Source: Virgibacillus phasianinus
Lineage (GTDB): Bacteria > Bacillota > Bacilli > Bacillales > Amphibacillaceae
Reading direction: 5' to 3'
Assembly: GCF_002216775.1 (NCBI RefSeq)
Contig: NZ_CP022315.1
Coordinates: forward strand, 2,418,001-2,482,000
Length of the DNA stretch: 64,000 nucleotides
A model generated the notes under the pieces. The model searched no databases. It worked only from the letters and a program-made list of their open reading frames with translations, and was not told where the DNA came from. Positions 21,231-32,786 of the stretch are shown piece by piece; the stretch's first letter is position 1, and every line of letters begins with the position of its first letter. Position numbers and translations under genes: made by a program.

Positions 21231-21488
21231 TTGGTTGAGAGGTTAGTAACAATAAAGCTTGAAACAGGTCTTCAATCAAGACCTGCGGCACATTTTGTAC
21301 AGGAGGCAAATCGGTATACGGCCCATTTATTTCTTGAAAAGGACGGGAAACGGGTAAATGCAAAAAGCATTATGGGATTAATGAGTCTCGCAATCGGAAC
21401 AGGGGAAAAAGTTACATTAATTGCTGACGGTACAGATGAAGAAGCTGCGCTTGATGAACTGGTCACATTTGTATCGAATGTAAAATAA
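21231..21488 (+). CDS. crh: HPr-like catabolite repression protein Crh
   Basis: Crh is an HPr paralogue that lacks the PTS histidine and works only as a CcpA cofactor when phosphorylated on Ser46 by HprK. With the TTG at 21231, 7-9 nt after GAAGGGG, residue 15 is Gln in place of the HPr His15 (GLQSRPAA) and Ser46 falls in NAKSIMGL. This numbering confirms both the start and the Crh assignment. The product has 85 residues. It is the last gene of the yvcI operon. Confidence 0.97.
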   Translation: MVERLVTIKLETGLQSRPAAHFVQEANRYTAHLFLEKDGKRVNAKSIMGLMSLAIGTGEKVTLIADGTDEEAALDELVTFVSNVK

Positions 21489-21525
21489 AAAATCCCCTGC
21501 CCGGAAGAGAAAATGGGCAGGGGAT
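21487..21525 (-). terminator. terminator of clpP, in the convergent crh/clpP gap
   Basis: ATCCCCTGCCC (21492-21502) pairs perfectly with GGGCAGGGGAT (21515-21525). The T-run follows on the minus strand only, so it is a clear terminator for clpP. The stem may also stop crh transcripts. Confidence 0.9.
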
Positions 21526-21536
21526 GATAGGTTTCC

Positions 21537-22130
21537 TTATTTTTTGTCTGAATTTCTAGTCAATACTTTGTCAATAAGACCATAATCAACTGCTTTGTCA
21601 GCCGTCATGAAATTGTCCCGGTCTGTATCCCGATCGATAACTTCGATAGGCTGGCCACTGCGCTCAGCAAGGATTTGATTGATCTTTTCACGCATTTGAA
21701 TAATCCGCTTGGCATGAATTTCAATATCAGTAGCCTGCCCCTGTGTTCCACCAAGTGGCTGGTGAATCATTACTTCACTGTTAGGTAGTGCATAGCGTTT
21801 TCCTTTTTCACCTGCTACTAATAGAAATGCCCCCATTGATGCTGCCATTCCAGTGCAAATGGTCGATACATCAGCTTTAATATACTGCATGGTATCATAA
21901 ATTGCCATTCCCGCCGTGATGGAACCACCTGGAGAGTTGATGTATATTGAGATGTCCTTTTCAGGGTCCTCAGCTTCTAAAAATAGTAATTGTGCCACAA
22001 TAGAATTTGCAACGTTGTCGTCAATAGCGCTTCCTAACATAATGACACGGTCCTTAAGTAAGCGTGAATAGATGTCGTAGGCGCGTTCTCCTCGATTTGT
22101 CTGTTCAATAACTGTTGGTATTAAATTCAT
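21537..22130 (-). CDS. clpP: ATP-dependent Clp protease proteolytic subunit
   Basis: A tetradecameric serine protease working with ClpX/ClpC. The catalytic triad is Ser98 (GMAASMGAF), His123 (MIHQPLGG) and Asp172. The 197-residue length is normal. AGGAGGAAAT precedes the ATG. A CtsR operator covers the -35 of its promoter, so heat-shock control by CtsR is expected. Confidence 0.98.
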   Translation of the reverse strand: MNLIPTVIEQTNRGERAYDIYSRLLKDRVIMLGSAIDDNVANSIVAQLLFLEAEDPEKDISIYINSPGGSITAGMAIYDTMQYIKADVSTICTGMAASMGAFLLVAGEKGKRYALPNSEVMIHQPLGGTQGQATDIEIHAKRIIQMREKINQILAERSGQPIEVIDRDTDRDNFMTADKAVDYGLIDKVLTRNSDKK

Positions 22131-22184
22131 CGAAATTTCCTCCTTAATATGGTCAAACTGTATCCAGTTTGATTGGATAATTTT

Positions 22185-22214
22185 ATGATAACTAATAGGT
22201 CAAAAAAGGTCAAA
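22185..22214 (-). promoter_or_regulatory. CtsR operator and promoter of clpP
   Basis: On the plus strand GGTCAAA (22198-22204), AAA and GGTCAAA (22208-22214) form the exact CtsR heptad direct repeat. Read on the minus strand, TTGACC (22213-22208) serves as -35, followed by 17 nt and the -10 TATCAT (22190-22185). The operator therefore overlaps the -35. A further lone GGTCAAA lies at 22151-22157. Confidence 0.9.
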
Positions 22215-22352
22215 CGTAAACATCTGAATTCATCATAAAATTCACATTCTCCATGATACCCAATATGAATAATATTAAACAACTAAAAGAGAATTCCTGC
22301 AAAACTAGTAATTTTCTATTCTTATATATAATTATTAGAAATTAAAAAGTCT

Positions 22353-22381
22353 TTGCAAAATTTATGGAGTAAAGTTATAAT
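22353..22381 (+). promoter_or_regulatory. promoter of the peptide-binding lipoprotein gene
   Basis: The -35 is TTGCAA (22353-22358), the spacer 17 nt and the -10 TATAAT (22376-22381). The AT-rich stretch between this and the clpP promoter shows nothing else. Confidence 0.75.
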
Positions 22382-22432
22382 ATATTTCAGGTTATAGTTA
22401 TTATTCAAAAAATTACTGGGGGGATCTATTAC

Positions 22433-24106
22433 GTGAAGCAGAAGAAATGGACATTATTATTACTAGCATTTGGTTTATTACTAATTATCCTGGCAGCCTG
22501 CAGTGGAGACACTGAAGACAAAGAAAATAAAGCGGAAGGCGCAGGGGACTCAACAACAGAAGGAAAAAAAGTCCTGAACTTTACCAATCCAGAAGCAATT
22601 CCATCTATGGATCCTTCTCTCGCCACGGATGAATCATCATTTATCTACCTTGCTGCTACAACAGAAGGTCTATATCGATTGGATGAGAGTGCACAACCTG
22701 TTGACGGGATCGCGACAGATCATACTGTAAGTGAGGATGGACTGACATGGACCTTTACTTTACGTGATGATGCTGTTTGGGAAAATGGTGAGCCCGTAAC
22801 TGCTCATGACTTTGTATATGCATGGCAGCGTGCGGTTAATCCAAAGACAGGTTCTGAATATGGTCCGTATATGATGAATGGAGTTATTAAAAACGCAACA
22901 AAAGTGAGTGCAGGAGAAGTACCGGTTGAGAAACTTGGTGTTACAGCGAAAGATGACTATACACTAGTTGTGGAGCTTGAGAATCCAACACCATATTTTG
23001 AAACGTTGACTACATTTGGTACATTCTTGCCATTAAATCAAGCATTTGTAGAAGAACAAGGCGACAGCTTTGCTACAAGCTCGGATACACTACTAGCAAA
23101 TGGACCATATACGATAGAGAATTGGAAAAGTACCAGCAGTTCATGGGATCTTGTGAAAAATGAAGATTATTGGGATGCAGATACTGTAAAAATGGATAAA
23201 TTAAGTTTTAAGGTTGTGAAAGACCCGCAAACGGCAGTCAATTTATATACATCAGGTGCTGTGGATCGTATCGATTTAACGTCAGATCTTGTTGATAAAT
23301 ATAAGTCCCATGAGGATTACGTGGTAACACCCGATACATTTGTTTACTTCATGAAATTCAATCAAACAACAAGCGAAGCACTAGCAAATAAAAATATCCG
23401 CGCCGCAATTAGCCGAGCTTTTGACAAACAAGCATTAGTTGACGAAATTCTTAATAATGGTTCACTTGTTGCAAATGGTCTCGTTCCAGCAAACTTTACA
23501 CCAATGCCTGAATCTGGAGAAGATTTCCGTGAAGTCAGTGGAGATCTTGTAACGTACGACAAAGAAAAAGCCCAGGAATATTGGGAAAAAGGTTTAAAAG
23601 AAATTGGCAAAGATAAAGTCGAACTTGAACTATTAACAGATGATGATGCAACAACAAAAACAATGGTAGAATATATTGCAAGTCAACTTTCAACAAATCT
23701 GCCTGGGTTGAAGATTAACATTAAACAAGTGCCTAAAGAGCAACGTCTTGATTTAGACACAAGCATGAATTATGAACTGCAAATTTCCAGATGGGGTCCA
23801 GATTTCCTTGATCCATTCACATTCATGAATCTATGGACAACAGATAGCGGAAATAATATGATGGGCTACTCAAACCCTGAATACGACAAGCTGGTTAATG
23901 AGACAGCAACAAAACTGGCAATGGACAATGCAGCCCGCTACCAAAACTTCTTGGAAGCTGAAAAAGTTCTATTTGAGGATGCAGCAATAGCACCGATCTT
24001 CCAGAGTTCAAGAGCGCAACTTGTTTCGCCAAAAATAAAAGGTGTCCATGTAAATCCGTTTGGTGCAACATACGAATACAAATGGGCAGATGTTGCTTCA
24101 GAGTAG
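22433..24106 (+). CDS. oppA: oligopeptide ABC transporter substrate-binding lipoprotein (OppA family)
   Basis: A 557-residue SBP family 5 protein. The signal peptide ends in a lipobox L-A-A-C with the lipidated cysteine at 23, followed by an acidic, flexible linker. The binding domain contains the family pattern TFTLRDDAVWENGEPVTAHDF and YSNPEYDKLV. GTG start after TGGGGGGAT. No permease or ATPase gene is adjacent and a terminator follows, so it is an orphan binding protein that must share Opp/Dpp membrane parts coded elsewhere or act as a sensor. Peptide specificity is not readable. Confidence 0.9.
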   Translation: MKQKKWTLLLLAFGLLLIILAACSGDTEDKENKAEGAGDSTTEGKKVLNFTNPEAIPSMDPSLATDESSFIYLAATTEGLYRLDESAQPVDGIATDHTVSEDGLTWTFTLRDDAVWENGEPVTAHDFVYAWQRAVNPKTGSEYGPYMMNGVIKNATKVSAGEVPVEKLGVTAKDDYTLVVELENPTPYFETLTTFGTFLPLNQAFVEEQGDSFATSSDTLLANGPYTIENWKSTSSSWDLVKNEDYWDADTVKMDKLSFKVVKDPQTAVNLYTSGAVDRIDLTSDLVDKYKSHEDYVVTPDTFVYFMKFNQTTSEALANKNIRAAISRAFDKQALVDEILNNGSLVANGLVPANFTPMPESGEDFREVSGDLVTYDKEKAQEYWEKGLKEIGKDKVELELLTDDDATTKTMVEYIASQLSTNLPGLKINIKQVPKEQRLDLDTSMNYELQISRWGPDFLDPFTFMNLWTTDSGNNMMGYSNPEYDKLVNETATKLAMDNAARYQNFLEAEKVLFEDAAIAPIFQSSRAQLVSPKIKGVHVNPFGATYEYKWADVASE

Positions 24107-24158
24107 TTTAGCATCGTTGATTAAAACATGATTAAAGAATATTAATGAGATTCACATA

Positions 24159-24195
24159 AAGGGGACTCTTGGTTAAAAACAAAGGGTCTCCTTTT
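24159..24195 (+). terminator. terminator after oppA
   Basis: AAGGGGACTC (24159-24168) pairs with GGGTCTCCTT (24184-24193) with two G-U pairs, then a short T-run. Confidence 0.7.
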
Positions 24196-24246
24196 CTCAT
24201 AATTAAAGGCAGGAACGAAGATTAAATAACTAATTTCAAAAAAATA

Positions 24247-24275
24247 CTTGTTTGTTTGCGCTTGGAACGTTATAA
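24247..24275 (+). promoter_or_regulatory. promoter of tRNA-Arg
   Basis: The -35 is TTGTTT (24247-24252), the spacer 17 nt and the -10 TATAAT (24270-24275), about 38 nt before the tRNA. Confidence 0.75.
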
Positions 24276-24313
24276 TATTCTATGTGTCAAAAATAGATTA
24301 TAGAATTTCATAT

Positions 24314-24386
24314 GCGCCCATAGCTCAGGGGATAGAGCATTGGTTTCCGGTACCAAGAGTCGGGGGTTCAAATCCCTCTGGGCGCG
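24314..24386 (+). tRNA. tRNA-Arg (anticodon CCG)
   Basis: A 73-nt cloverleaf. The acceptor arm GCGCCCA pairs with TGGGCGC, with discriminator G. The anticodon stem TTGGT/ACCAA holds the loop TTCCGGT, giving anticodon CCG, which reads CGG. The T-arm has GGTTCAAAT. The 3' CCA is not encoded. It is a single-gene transcript with its own promoter and terminator. Confidence 0.96.
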
Positions 24387-24392
24387 CTAAAT

Positions 24393-24436
24393 AAAAAAGA
24401 CAAGTAACAGCGATTAGCTCATTACTTGTCTTTTTT
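24393..24436 (+). terminator. terminator of tRNA-Arg
   Basis: AAAAAAGACAAGTAA (24393-24407) pairs with TTACTTGTCTTTTTT (24422-24436). Confidence 0.9.
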
Positions 24437-24438
24437 AT

Positions 24439-24540
24439 ACTTTAAGAAAATATAAATCTTTATCGGTATAAAGTATAAAAAAATCTAAGGCTTTCGCCAT
24501 TAGTTCTTGGCGACAAGCCAAGATTTTTTAATACTTTGGT
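24439..24540. repeat. dispersed repeat C, copy 1
   Basis: It shares ACTTTAAGAAA, TTTATCGGT and TTAGTTCTTGGCGACAAGCC with 56963-57056. Inside, TTGGC-GACAA-GCCAA forms a hairpin, and AAAAAATCT near the left pairs with AGATTTTTT at the right. The element ends just past the stop codon of the convergent kinase-like gene and probably acts as its terminator. Confidence 0.7.
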
Positions 24541-25179
24541 TCAGCTTGATTTTTTAAATGAGGGTACTTGGAAAATTGTTTTTTTATAAAAATAAGCAAT
24601 GGTGTTCAACATGGAGACAGGTATTTTCTTAGGAAAATATGTTTTATTATAACATGTAAAAAAGGCATTCTTTAGATCCGTCCACTGCCGGCAATCCTTA
24701 ACCTGTCTGAACCTGGCAACGTCAATTAGCATAACCTTTCCTTCGGGTGTTAATATGATATTCCGCAGGTGAATGTCAGAGGGGTTTAATCCTGTTTCTC
24801 TAGCTAGGGAAAGGGCGCGATCAATTTCTATAATGGTTGATTCGGAAAGTTTAATTCCCTGTGACAAACATTCAAACAGCGTATAGCCTTCAATATAATC
24901 AATTAGCAGAAAGTTATCCCCGGCTTCATATAACGTTGGATAGTATTTATTACCCTTTAATATTTCGTATATTTCCGCCTCTTCTTTGGCTATACCTGTA
25001 CAATCTGGAAAAAACACCTTAAGTGCCTTATTTGTGAACTTAATTTTAAATACGATAGCACTTCTTCCTGCACCCAAATACTCCAATGACGGATCTTTAT
25101 CTAGTAAAGAGATATTATTCTTATCAATTTTTAATTCTATACTTTTTACTAAGTCGATGGTTGACTTCAAGTTGAGCAC
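24541..25179 (-). CDS. small protein kinase-like protein
   Basis: A 212-residue protein with a shortened kinase fold. A Gly-rich loop (LGAGRSAIVF, about 36-45) is followed by a lysine in KALKVF (about 51-56). A catalytic-loop-like NPSDIHLRNIIL lies near 132-143 and a metal-loop LIDVAR near 151-156, in place of HRD and DFG. The C-lobe is nearly absent. Similar mini-kinases (YrzF-like) are common in Bacillus, with unknown substrates. It is convergent to tRNA-Arg. Activity is an inference. Confidence 0.7.
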   Translation of the reverse strand: MLNLKSTIDLVKSIELKIDKNNISLLDKDPSLEYLGAGRSAIVFKIKFTNKALKVFFPDCTGIAKEEAEIYEILKGNKYYPTLYEAGDNFLLIDYIEGYTLFECLSQGIKLSESTIIEIDRALSLARETGLNPSDIHLRNIILTPEGKVMLIDVARFRQVKDCRQWTDLKNAFFTCYNKTYFPKKIPVSMLNTIAYFYKKTIFQVPSFKKSS

Positions 25180-25331
25180 CTCTTGTTAAACTATTCGTCG
25201 TTATATACTATTATATGGCTTTCTTGAGTAAAAGATTCACATATTAGCTTTAAAACGTGTAATGCTAATATAATTATGCGAAAATAGGAATAGGTATTAG
25301 TTTATTGAACAAGATAAAAGGAGATGCACGA

Positions 25332-25589
25332 ATGATACATATAGAATTTTATACAAAGGAACATTGCCCGCTTTGTGATGATGCTATGGCTTTACTTGAA
25401 ATGCTGCAAAAAGATTACCCCTGCACCATTGATATGCGGGATATTTATTCGAACGAGGAATGGCTGGAGAAATTTCACCTTTCTATACCAGTTGTAAACA
25501 TTGATGGAGTCGAATTAGACTGTCAGCACATTTCATTTGAAACATTGGAGGAAGCCCTGCAAAAAGCTAGCGAAAATCAAAAGGCTTGA
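25332..25589 (+). CDS. glutaredoxin-like thiol protein
   Basis: An 85-residue thioredoxin-fold protein starting MIHIEFYTKEHCPLCDDA. CPLC is the redox-type motif and IPVV is the cis-proline turn. The ATG at 25332 follows AAAGGAGAT with good spacing. It lies immediately upstream of cggR and its end overlaps a putative cggR promoter. It is a DUF836/glutaredoxin-type protein whose partner is unknown. Confidence 0.85.
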   Translation: MIHIEFYTKEHCPLCDDAMALLEMLQKDYPCTIDMRDIYSNEEWLEKFHLSIPVVNIDGVELDCQHISFETLEEALQKASENQKA

Positions 25590-25613
25590 AATTAGCTTCT
25601 GATGTGATACAAT
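25586..25613 (+). promoter_or_regulatory. putative promoter of the cggR-gapA operon
   Basis: TTGAAA (25586-25591), a 16-nt spacer and an extended -10 TGA-TACAAT (25608-25613). It overlaps the stop codon of the glutaredoxin-like gene. TTGACA at 25653 looks like another -35 but has no matching -10. Confidence 0.5.
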
Positions 25614-25621
25614 AAAAATAA

Positions 25622-25648
25622 GCAAATAAGGCATTTGCGTATTTTTTT
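25622..25648 (+). terminator. hairpin with T-run between the glutaredoxin-like gene and cggR
   Basis: GCAAAT (25622-25627) pairs with ATTTGC (25633-25638), then GTATTTTTTT. It can end the upstream transcript. If transcription starts at the TTGAAA/TACAAT promoter it would instead sit at the very 5' end of the cggR mRNA. Confidence 0.5.
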
Positions 25649-25656
25649 ACAGTTGA

Positions 25657-25692
25657 CAGGACAAAATGCAACCACCCGGGACTTATTTGTCC
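25657..25692 (+). promoter_or_regulatory. CggR operator
   Basis: CAGGAC (25657-25662) and CGGGAC (25677-25682) are direct repeats exactly 20 nt apart. The second is followed by TTATTTGTCC, giving a GGAC/GTCC dyad. This resembles the B. subtilis operator with two CGGGAC...TGTC units; the left unit is degenerate. It lies just before cggR. Confidence 0.7.
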
Positions 25693-25710
25693 GACAGAAG
25701 GAGTTACTTT

Positions 25711-26730
25711 ATGCAATCATTAGTTGATTTGCAAAAAAAAATATTTCCGGATCTTTTGGAGATAATGAAGCAAAGGTATACGATTTTGCATACCATTAAC
25801 CTTTATCAACCCATTGGACGTCGGAGTTTGTCCGATCGTGCAAAGTTAACAGAGCGCACGGTTCGCGGTGAAGTTGAGTTTTTACAGAAGCATCAGATGA
25901 TTGATGTGTCTGGAAAAGGAATGCTTATCACCCAAGAAGGGAAAGGTATACTCAGTCAGTTAGCTGTGTTTATAAGTGAAATTTCTGGTTTTCGTGTTTT
26001 AGAAACACAGTTACAGGAAAAGTTAAATATTGAACAAGCTATTGTTGTTCGCGGCAATAGTGATAATTTGGACTTGGTTAAACAGGAAATCGGTAAAGCT
26101 GCCGCGGCTTATTTACGCAGCAGGCAAGCAAATGGACAAACCATTGCCGTCACAGGTGGTACCACAATGGCCGCGGTTGCGAGCGTTATGACGCCATTTG
26201 AGAACGCAGGCAGTTGTTTGTTTGTGCCTGCAAGAGGTGGTATTGGCGAGAAGGTTGAAAGTCAGGCCAATACAATCGTAGCGGAAATGGCCAAACGGAC
26301 AAATGGTGATTACCGAATGCTGTATGTTCCTGATCCACTTAGTGAACAATCATACCAAACAATGCTGAAAGAACCTTCTATTCAGGAAGTGACTGAATTA
26401 ATTCGTTCAGCAGATATTATTTTACATGGTATAGGCGATGCCTTAACAATGGCCAATCGTCGTAAGTCCAGTGAGAAACTCATTGATCATCTGAAAGAGC
26501 AGCATGCTGTAAGTGAAGCTTTTGGCTATTATTTTAATAGTAAAGGTGATGTCGTTCACAAGGTGCGGACGATTGGGATTCAACTGGAAGACTTAAAGTC
26601 AGTCAACAAAGTTGTTGCAATCGCCGGCGGTAAATCAAAGGCTCAGGCGATTACATCGTATTTTAATCAGGGTAAAGCGGATTTACTCATTACGGATGAA
26701 GCTGCAGCTAAGGCAATCATCCATGAATAA
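25711..26730 (+). CDS. cggR: central glycolytic genes regulator CggR
   Basis: A SorC-family repressor of the gapA operon that is relieved by fructose-1,6-bisphosphate. The ATG at 25711 has AGAAGGAG upstream and yields MQSLVDLQKKIFPDLL, matching the family N-terminus; an upstream in-frame ATG lies inside the operator and is rejected. An N-terminal helix-turn-helix (about 30-55, IGRRSLSDRAKLTERTVRGE) precedes the sugar-phosphate-binding domain with VTGGTTMAAVA and VPARGGIGE. 339 residues. gapA follows 39 nt downstream. Confidence 0.96.
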   Translation: MQSLVDLQKKIFPDLLEIMKQRYTILHTINLYQPIGRRSLSDRAKLTERTVRGEVEFLQKHQMIDVSGKGMLITQEGKGILSQLAVFISEISGFRVLETQLQEKLNIEQAIVVRGNSDNLDLVKQEIGKAAAAYLRSRQANGQTIAVTGGTTMAAVASVMTPFENAGSCLFVPARGGIGEKVESQANTIVAEMAKRTNGDYRMLYVPDPLSEQSYQTMLKEPSIQEVTELIRSADIILHGIGDALTMANRRKSSEKLIDHLKEQHAVSEAFGYYFNSKGDVVHKVRTIGIQLEDLKSVNKVVAIAGGKSKAQAITSYFNQGKADLLITDEAAAKAIIHE

Positions 26731-26769
26731 ATCCTTTTAATAGAAAATCATTATTTAGGAGGAAATAAA

Positions 26770-27780
26770 ATGGCAGTAAAAATGGGTATTAATGGATTCG
26801 GACGTATTGGACGTAACGTATTTCGTCAAGCACTAAAAAATGACGATGTTGAGGTTGTAGCAGTAAACGACCTGACAGATGCTGACATGCTTGCGCATCT
26901 ACTAAAATATGATTCTGTCCATGGACAGTTGGATGAAGAAGTTTCTGTTAATGGATCAAACATTGTAGTAGGCGGAAAAGAAATCAAAGTTTTAACAGAA
27001 CGTGATCCAGCCAACTTGGGATGGGGCGATCTTGGCGTAGATATCGTAGTTGAATCAACAGGTCGTTTCACTAACCGTGCAGATGCTCAAAAACATATTG
27101 ACGCTGGTGCTAAAAAAGTAATTATTTCCGCTCCTGCTAAAGAAGAAGATTTAACTATGGTAATGGGTGTAAATGAGCAGGACTATAAAGCAGATGAACA
27201 TCATATTGTTTCGAATGCATCTTGTACAACAAACTGCCTAGCACCATTAGCTAAAGTATTATCTGACAAGTTTGGACTTAAACGTGGTCTTATGACAACT
27301 GTACACTCATATACAAATGATCAACAAATCCTGGACTTGCCACATAAGGATTATCGTCGTGCTCGTGCAGCAGCACAAAACATTATCCCAACAACTACAG
27401 GCGCAGCAAAAGTAGTTGGAAAAGTTCTTCCTGAGCTAGATGGCAAATTGAATGGTATGGCTGTACGTGTACCAACGCCGGATGGTTCCATTGTTGACTT
27501 GGTTGCTGATTTGGATAAAAACGTTACTGCTGAAGAAGTAAATCAAGCATTTAAAGATGCTGCTAGTGCAGGCGAATTAAGAGGAATTGTTGAATACAGT
27601 GAAGCACCACTAGTTTCAAGCGATATCGTTGGTAACACACATTCCACTGTATTTGATGCATTGTCAACAATGACACTTGAGGACAACATGGTAAAAGTTG
27701 TTGCATGGTATGATAACGAAATGGCATATTCCGCACGTTGTGTTGATTTAGCTGTTTATATTAAAAATCAAGGACTATAA
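26770..27780 (+). CDS. gapA: glyceraldehyde-3-phosphate dehydrogenase (glycolytic)
   Basis: The NAD-dependent enzyme that oxidises glyceraldehyde-3-phosphate to 1,3-bisphosphoglycerate. Rossmann motif GINGFGRIGR (6-15), Asp at residue 34 typical of NAD use, and catalytic Cys152 in SNASCTTNC. 336 residues. AGGAGG precedes the ATG. The position behind cggR marks it as the glycolytic paralogue. A hairpin downstream should reduce readthrough into pgk. Confidence 0.98.
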   Translation: MAVKMGINGFGRIGRNVFRQALKNDDVEVVAVNDLTDADMLAHLLKYDSVHGQLDEEVSVNGSNIVVGGKEIKVLTERDPANLGWGDLGVDIVVESTGRFTNRADAQKHIDAGAKKVIISAPAKEEDLTMVMGVNEQDYKADEHHIVSNASCTTNCLAPLAKVLSDKFGLKRGLMTTVHSYTNDQQILDLPHKDYRRARAAAQNIIPTTTGAAKVVGKVLPELDGKLNGMAVRVPTPDGSIVDLVADLDKNVTAEEVNQAFKDAASAGELRGIVEYSEAPLVSSDIVGNTHSTVFDALSTMTLEDNMVKVVAWYDNEMAYSARCVDLAVYIKNQGL

Positions 27781-27800
27781 GAGAAAGTTCATATATACTT

Positions 27801-27834
27801 GAGGAGGAACTTTTTCCTCCTCTTTTTCTTTTTT
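27801..27834 (+). terminator. partial terminator between gapA and pgk
   Basis: GAGGAGG (27801-27807) pairs with CCTCCTC (27816-27822), followed by a T-rich tract. In an operon such a site gives a gapA-rich transcript; some readthrough to pgk is assumed. Confidence 0.8.
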
Positions 27835-27909
27835 GCGATTAATGGACACAATTTGAGGGAAAAACAACCATTGAACAGTTGTACATAACCTAAGGAGGAT
27901 TTTTACAGA

Positions 27910-29091
27910 ATGAATAAAAAAACTCTAAAAGACCTTGATTTAAAAGGGAAAAAAGTATTTTGCCGGGTTGACTTTAACGTACCAATGGCAGACGGTGAGG
28001 TAAGTGATGATACACGTGTGAAAGCGGCACTTCCGACAATTGAGTATTTGACTGAACAAGGAGCACTTGTCATACTTGCCAGTCATTTGGGTCGTCCAAA
28101 AGGAAAGGTTGTTGAGGATTTGCGACTTGATCCTGTTGCGAAACGACTAAGTGATTTAATCGGAAAAGAAGTAACAAAAACGGATGCCGTATATGGGAAA
28201 GAAGTGAATGAAGCTTTATCACGATTGAGTGATGGTGATATTCTGCTGCTTGAAAATGTGCGCTTTGAACCTGGTGAAGAAAAAAATGATGAACAGCTTG
28301 CTAAAGCTTTCGCCGATATGGCGGATGTGTATGTGAATGACGCATTTGGAGCAGCCCATCGCGCCCATGCATCAACAACTGGTGTCGCTAAAAAGTTACC
28401 GTCTGCCGCAGGATTTTTAATGGAAAAAGAAATTGATGTACTTGGTAAAGCTTTAGAAGATCCTGACCGTCCATTTACCGCAATCATCGGTGGTGCAAAG
28501 GTTAAGGATAAAATTGACGTCATCGATAATTTGCTTGAAAAGGTAGATAACCTGATCATTGGTGGCGGGCTTGCCTACACATTTATAAAGGCTCAAGGAT
28601 ATGAAATTGGTAAGTCCTTATTGGAAGAGGATAAAATTGATGTAGCAAAACAGTTTATGCAAAAGGCGAAGGATAAAGGAGTTAATTTGGTACTTCCTGA
28701 AGATGCTGTTGTTGCCGATGACTTTTCCAATGATGCCAACACGAAAATTGTTGCAATCGATGAGATACCAGCTGATTGGGAAGCACTCGATATTGGACCT
28801 AAAACCCGCGAAACATTCCGTAACATTGTAGCGGATTCCAAGCTTGTGATTTGGAATGGTCCAATGGGTGTGTTTGAAATCAACTCCTTTGCCGGCGGTA
28901 CACAGGAAGTTGCCGAAGCTTTAGCAACAACAAACGGTTATACGATTATTGGTGGTGGTGATTCCGCTGCAGCTGTCGAGAAATTTGGTTTTGCAGATCA
29001 AATGGATCATGTATCGACCGGCGGGGGTGCTTCCTTGGAATTTATGGAAGGGAAAGAACTTCCGGGCGTGCAAGCATTAGATGACAAATAA
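27910..29091 (+). CDS. pgk: phosphoglycerate kinase
   Basis: Makes ATP from 1,3-bisphosphoglycerate. It carries the N-terminal substrate motif FCRVDFNVP (18-26), ASHLGRPKG and the C-terminal ATP-binding [13 protein letters not shown]. 393 residues is normal. CTAAGGAGG precedes the ATG. tpiA begins 19 nt after the stop. Confidence 0.98.
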   Translation: MNKKTLKDLDLKGKKVFCRVDFNVPMADGEVSDDTRVKAALPTIEYLTEQGALVILASHLGRPKGKVVEDLRLDPVAKRLSDLIGKEVTKTDAVYGKEVNEALSRLSDGDILLLENVRFEPGEEKNDEQLAKAFADMADVYVNDAFGAAHRAHASTTGVAKKLPSAAGFLMEKEIDVLGKALEDPDRPFTAIIGGAKVKDKIDVIDNLLEKVDNLIIGGGLAYTFIKAQGYEIGKSLLEEDKIDVAKQFMQKAKDKGVNLVLPEDAVVADDFSNDANTKIVAIDEIPADWEALDIGPKTRETFRNIVADSKLVIWNGPMGVFEINSFAGGTQEVAEALATTNGYTIIGGGDSAAAVEKFGFADQMDHVSTGGGASLEFMEGKELPGVQALDDK

Positions 29092-29110
29092 TAAATGATG
29101 AGGTGAGACG

Positions 29111-29865
29111 ATGCGCAATAAAGTAATTGCTGGAAACTGGAAAATGAATAAAGTGTTAAGCGAAGCGGAAAAATTCGTCCAAGAGGTTGTGGACAAAGAT
29201 CCAACTGGCCAAGGGGTGGAAGCAATTGTGTGTGCACCATTCCCTTTTCTTGCGCCACTTGTTGAACAAACAAAAGGTACTTCTGTAAAAATCGGTGCCC
29301 AGAACATGCACTATGCTAAAAACGGGGCATTTACTGGTGAAGTTAGTCCCGTGATGTTAAAAGACTTAGGTGTGACTCACGTTGTAATTGGGCACTCCGA
29401 GCGCAGGGAATATTTTGCTGAAACTGATGAAACGGTAAATAAGAAGGCACATGCGGCATTTGAACATGATTTAACACCGATTGTATGTGTTGGGGAAACA
29501 CTTGATCAACGGGAAGCTAATGAGACTATGAACCATATTGAAACACAAGTACGCGAAGGTTTGAAAGATCTAACAGATGCACAAATTGCTGAGACAATTG
29601 TAGCCTACGAACCGATATGGGCAATCGGAACTGGTAAAACTGCTTCAAGCAGTGATGCAAATGAGGTTTGCGGTCACATTCGGAATGTAATTGAAAAAAT
29701 GACATCAACTGAAACAGCCAATCAGGTTGTCATCCAGTATGGAGGCAGTGTGAAACCGGCAAATGTTGATGAATTACTAACACAGTCTGATATTGATGGT
29801 GCGTTAGTCGGTGGAGCAAGTCTTGAAGCAGAATCATTTATTCAGCTCGTGGAGGCTGGTAAAAA

Positions 29866-29869
<4 letters not shown>
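29111..29869 (+). CDS. tpiA: triosephosphate isomerase
   Basis: Interconverts dihydroxyacetone phosphate and glyceraldehyde-3-phosphate. GNWKMNK (7-13) holds the catalytic Lys, [10 protein letters not shown] the catalytic His and [12 protein letters not shown] the catalytic Glu. 252 residues. Its stop overlaps the gpmI start (ATGA). It links the DHAP made by GlpD to lower glycolysis. Confidence 0.98.
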
Positions 29870-32711
<2,842 letters not shown>

Positions 32712-32725
32712 ATATTTGATTAAAG

Positions 32726-32751
32726 GAGGCAGAGAAATCTGTCTCTTTTTT
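32726..32751 (+). terminator. terminator of the glycolytic operon
   Basis: GAGGCAG (32726-32732) pairs with CTGTCTC (32739-32745), followed by T6. Confidence 0.85.
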
Positions 32752-32786
32752 AGGTGGTTTTTTGCATAGTTTGTGGTTACTGTCGC

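Noticed and set aside
25653-25658. TTGACA as the -35 of the cggR promoter
   Set aside because: No acceptable -10 lies 16-18 nt downstream, and the position overlaps the CggR operator. The TTGAAA/TACAAT pair upstream fits better.
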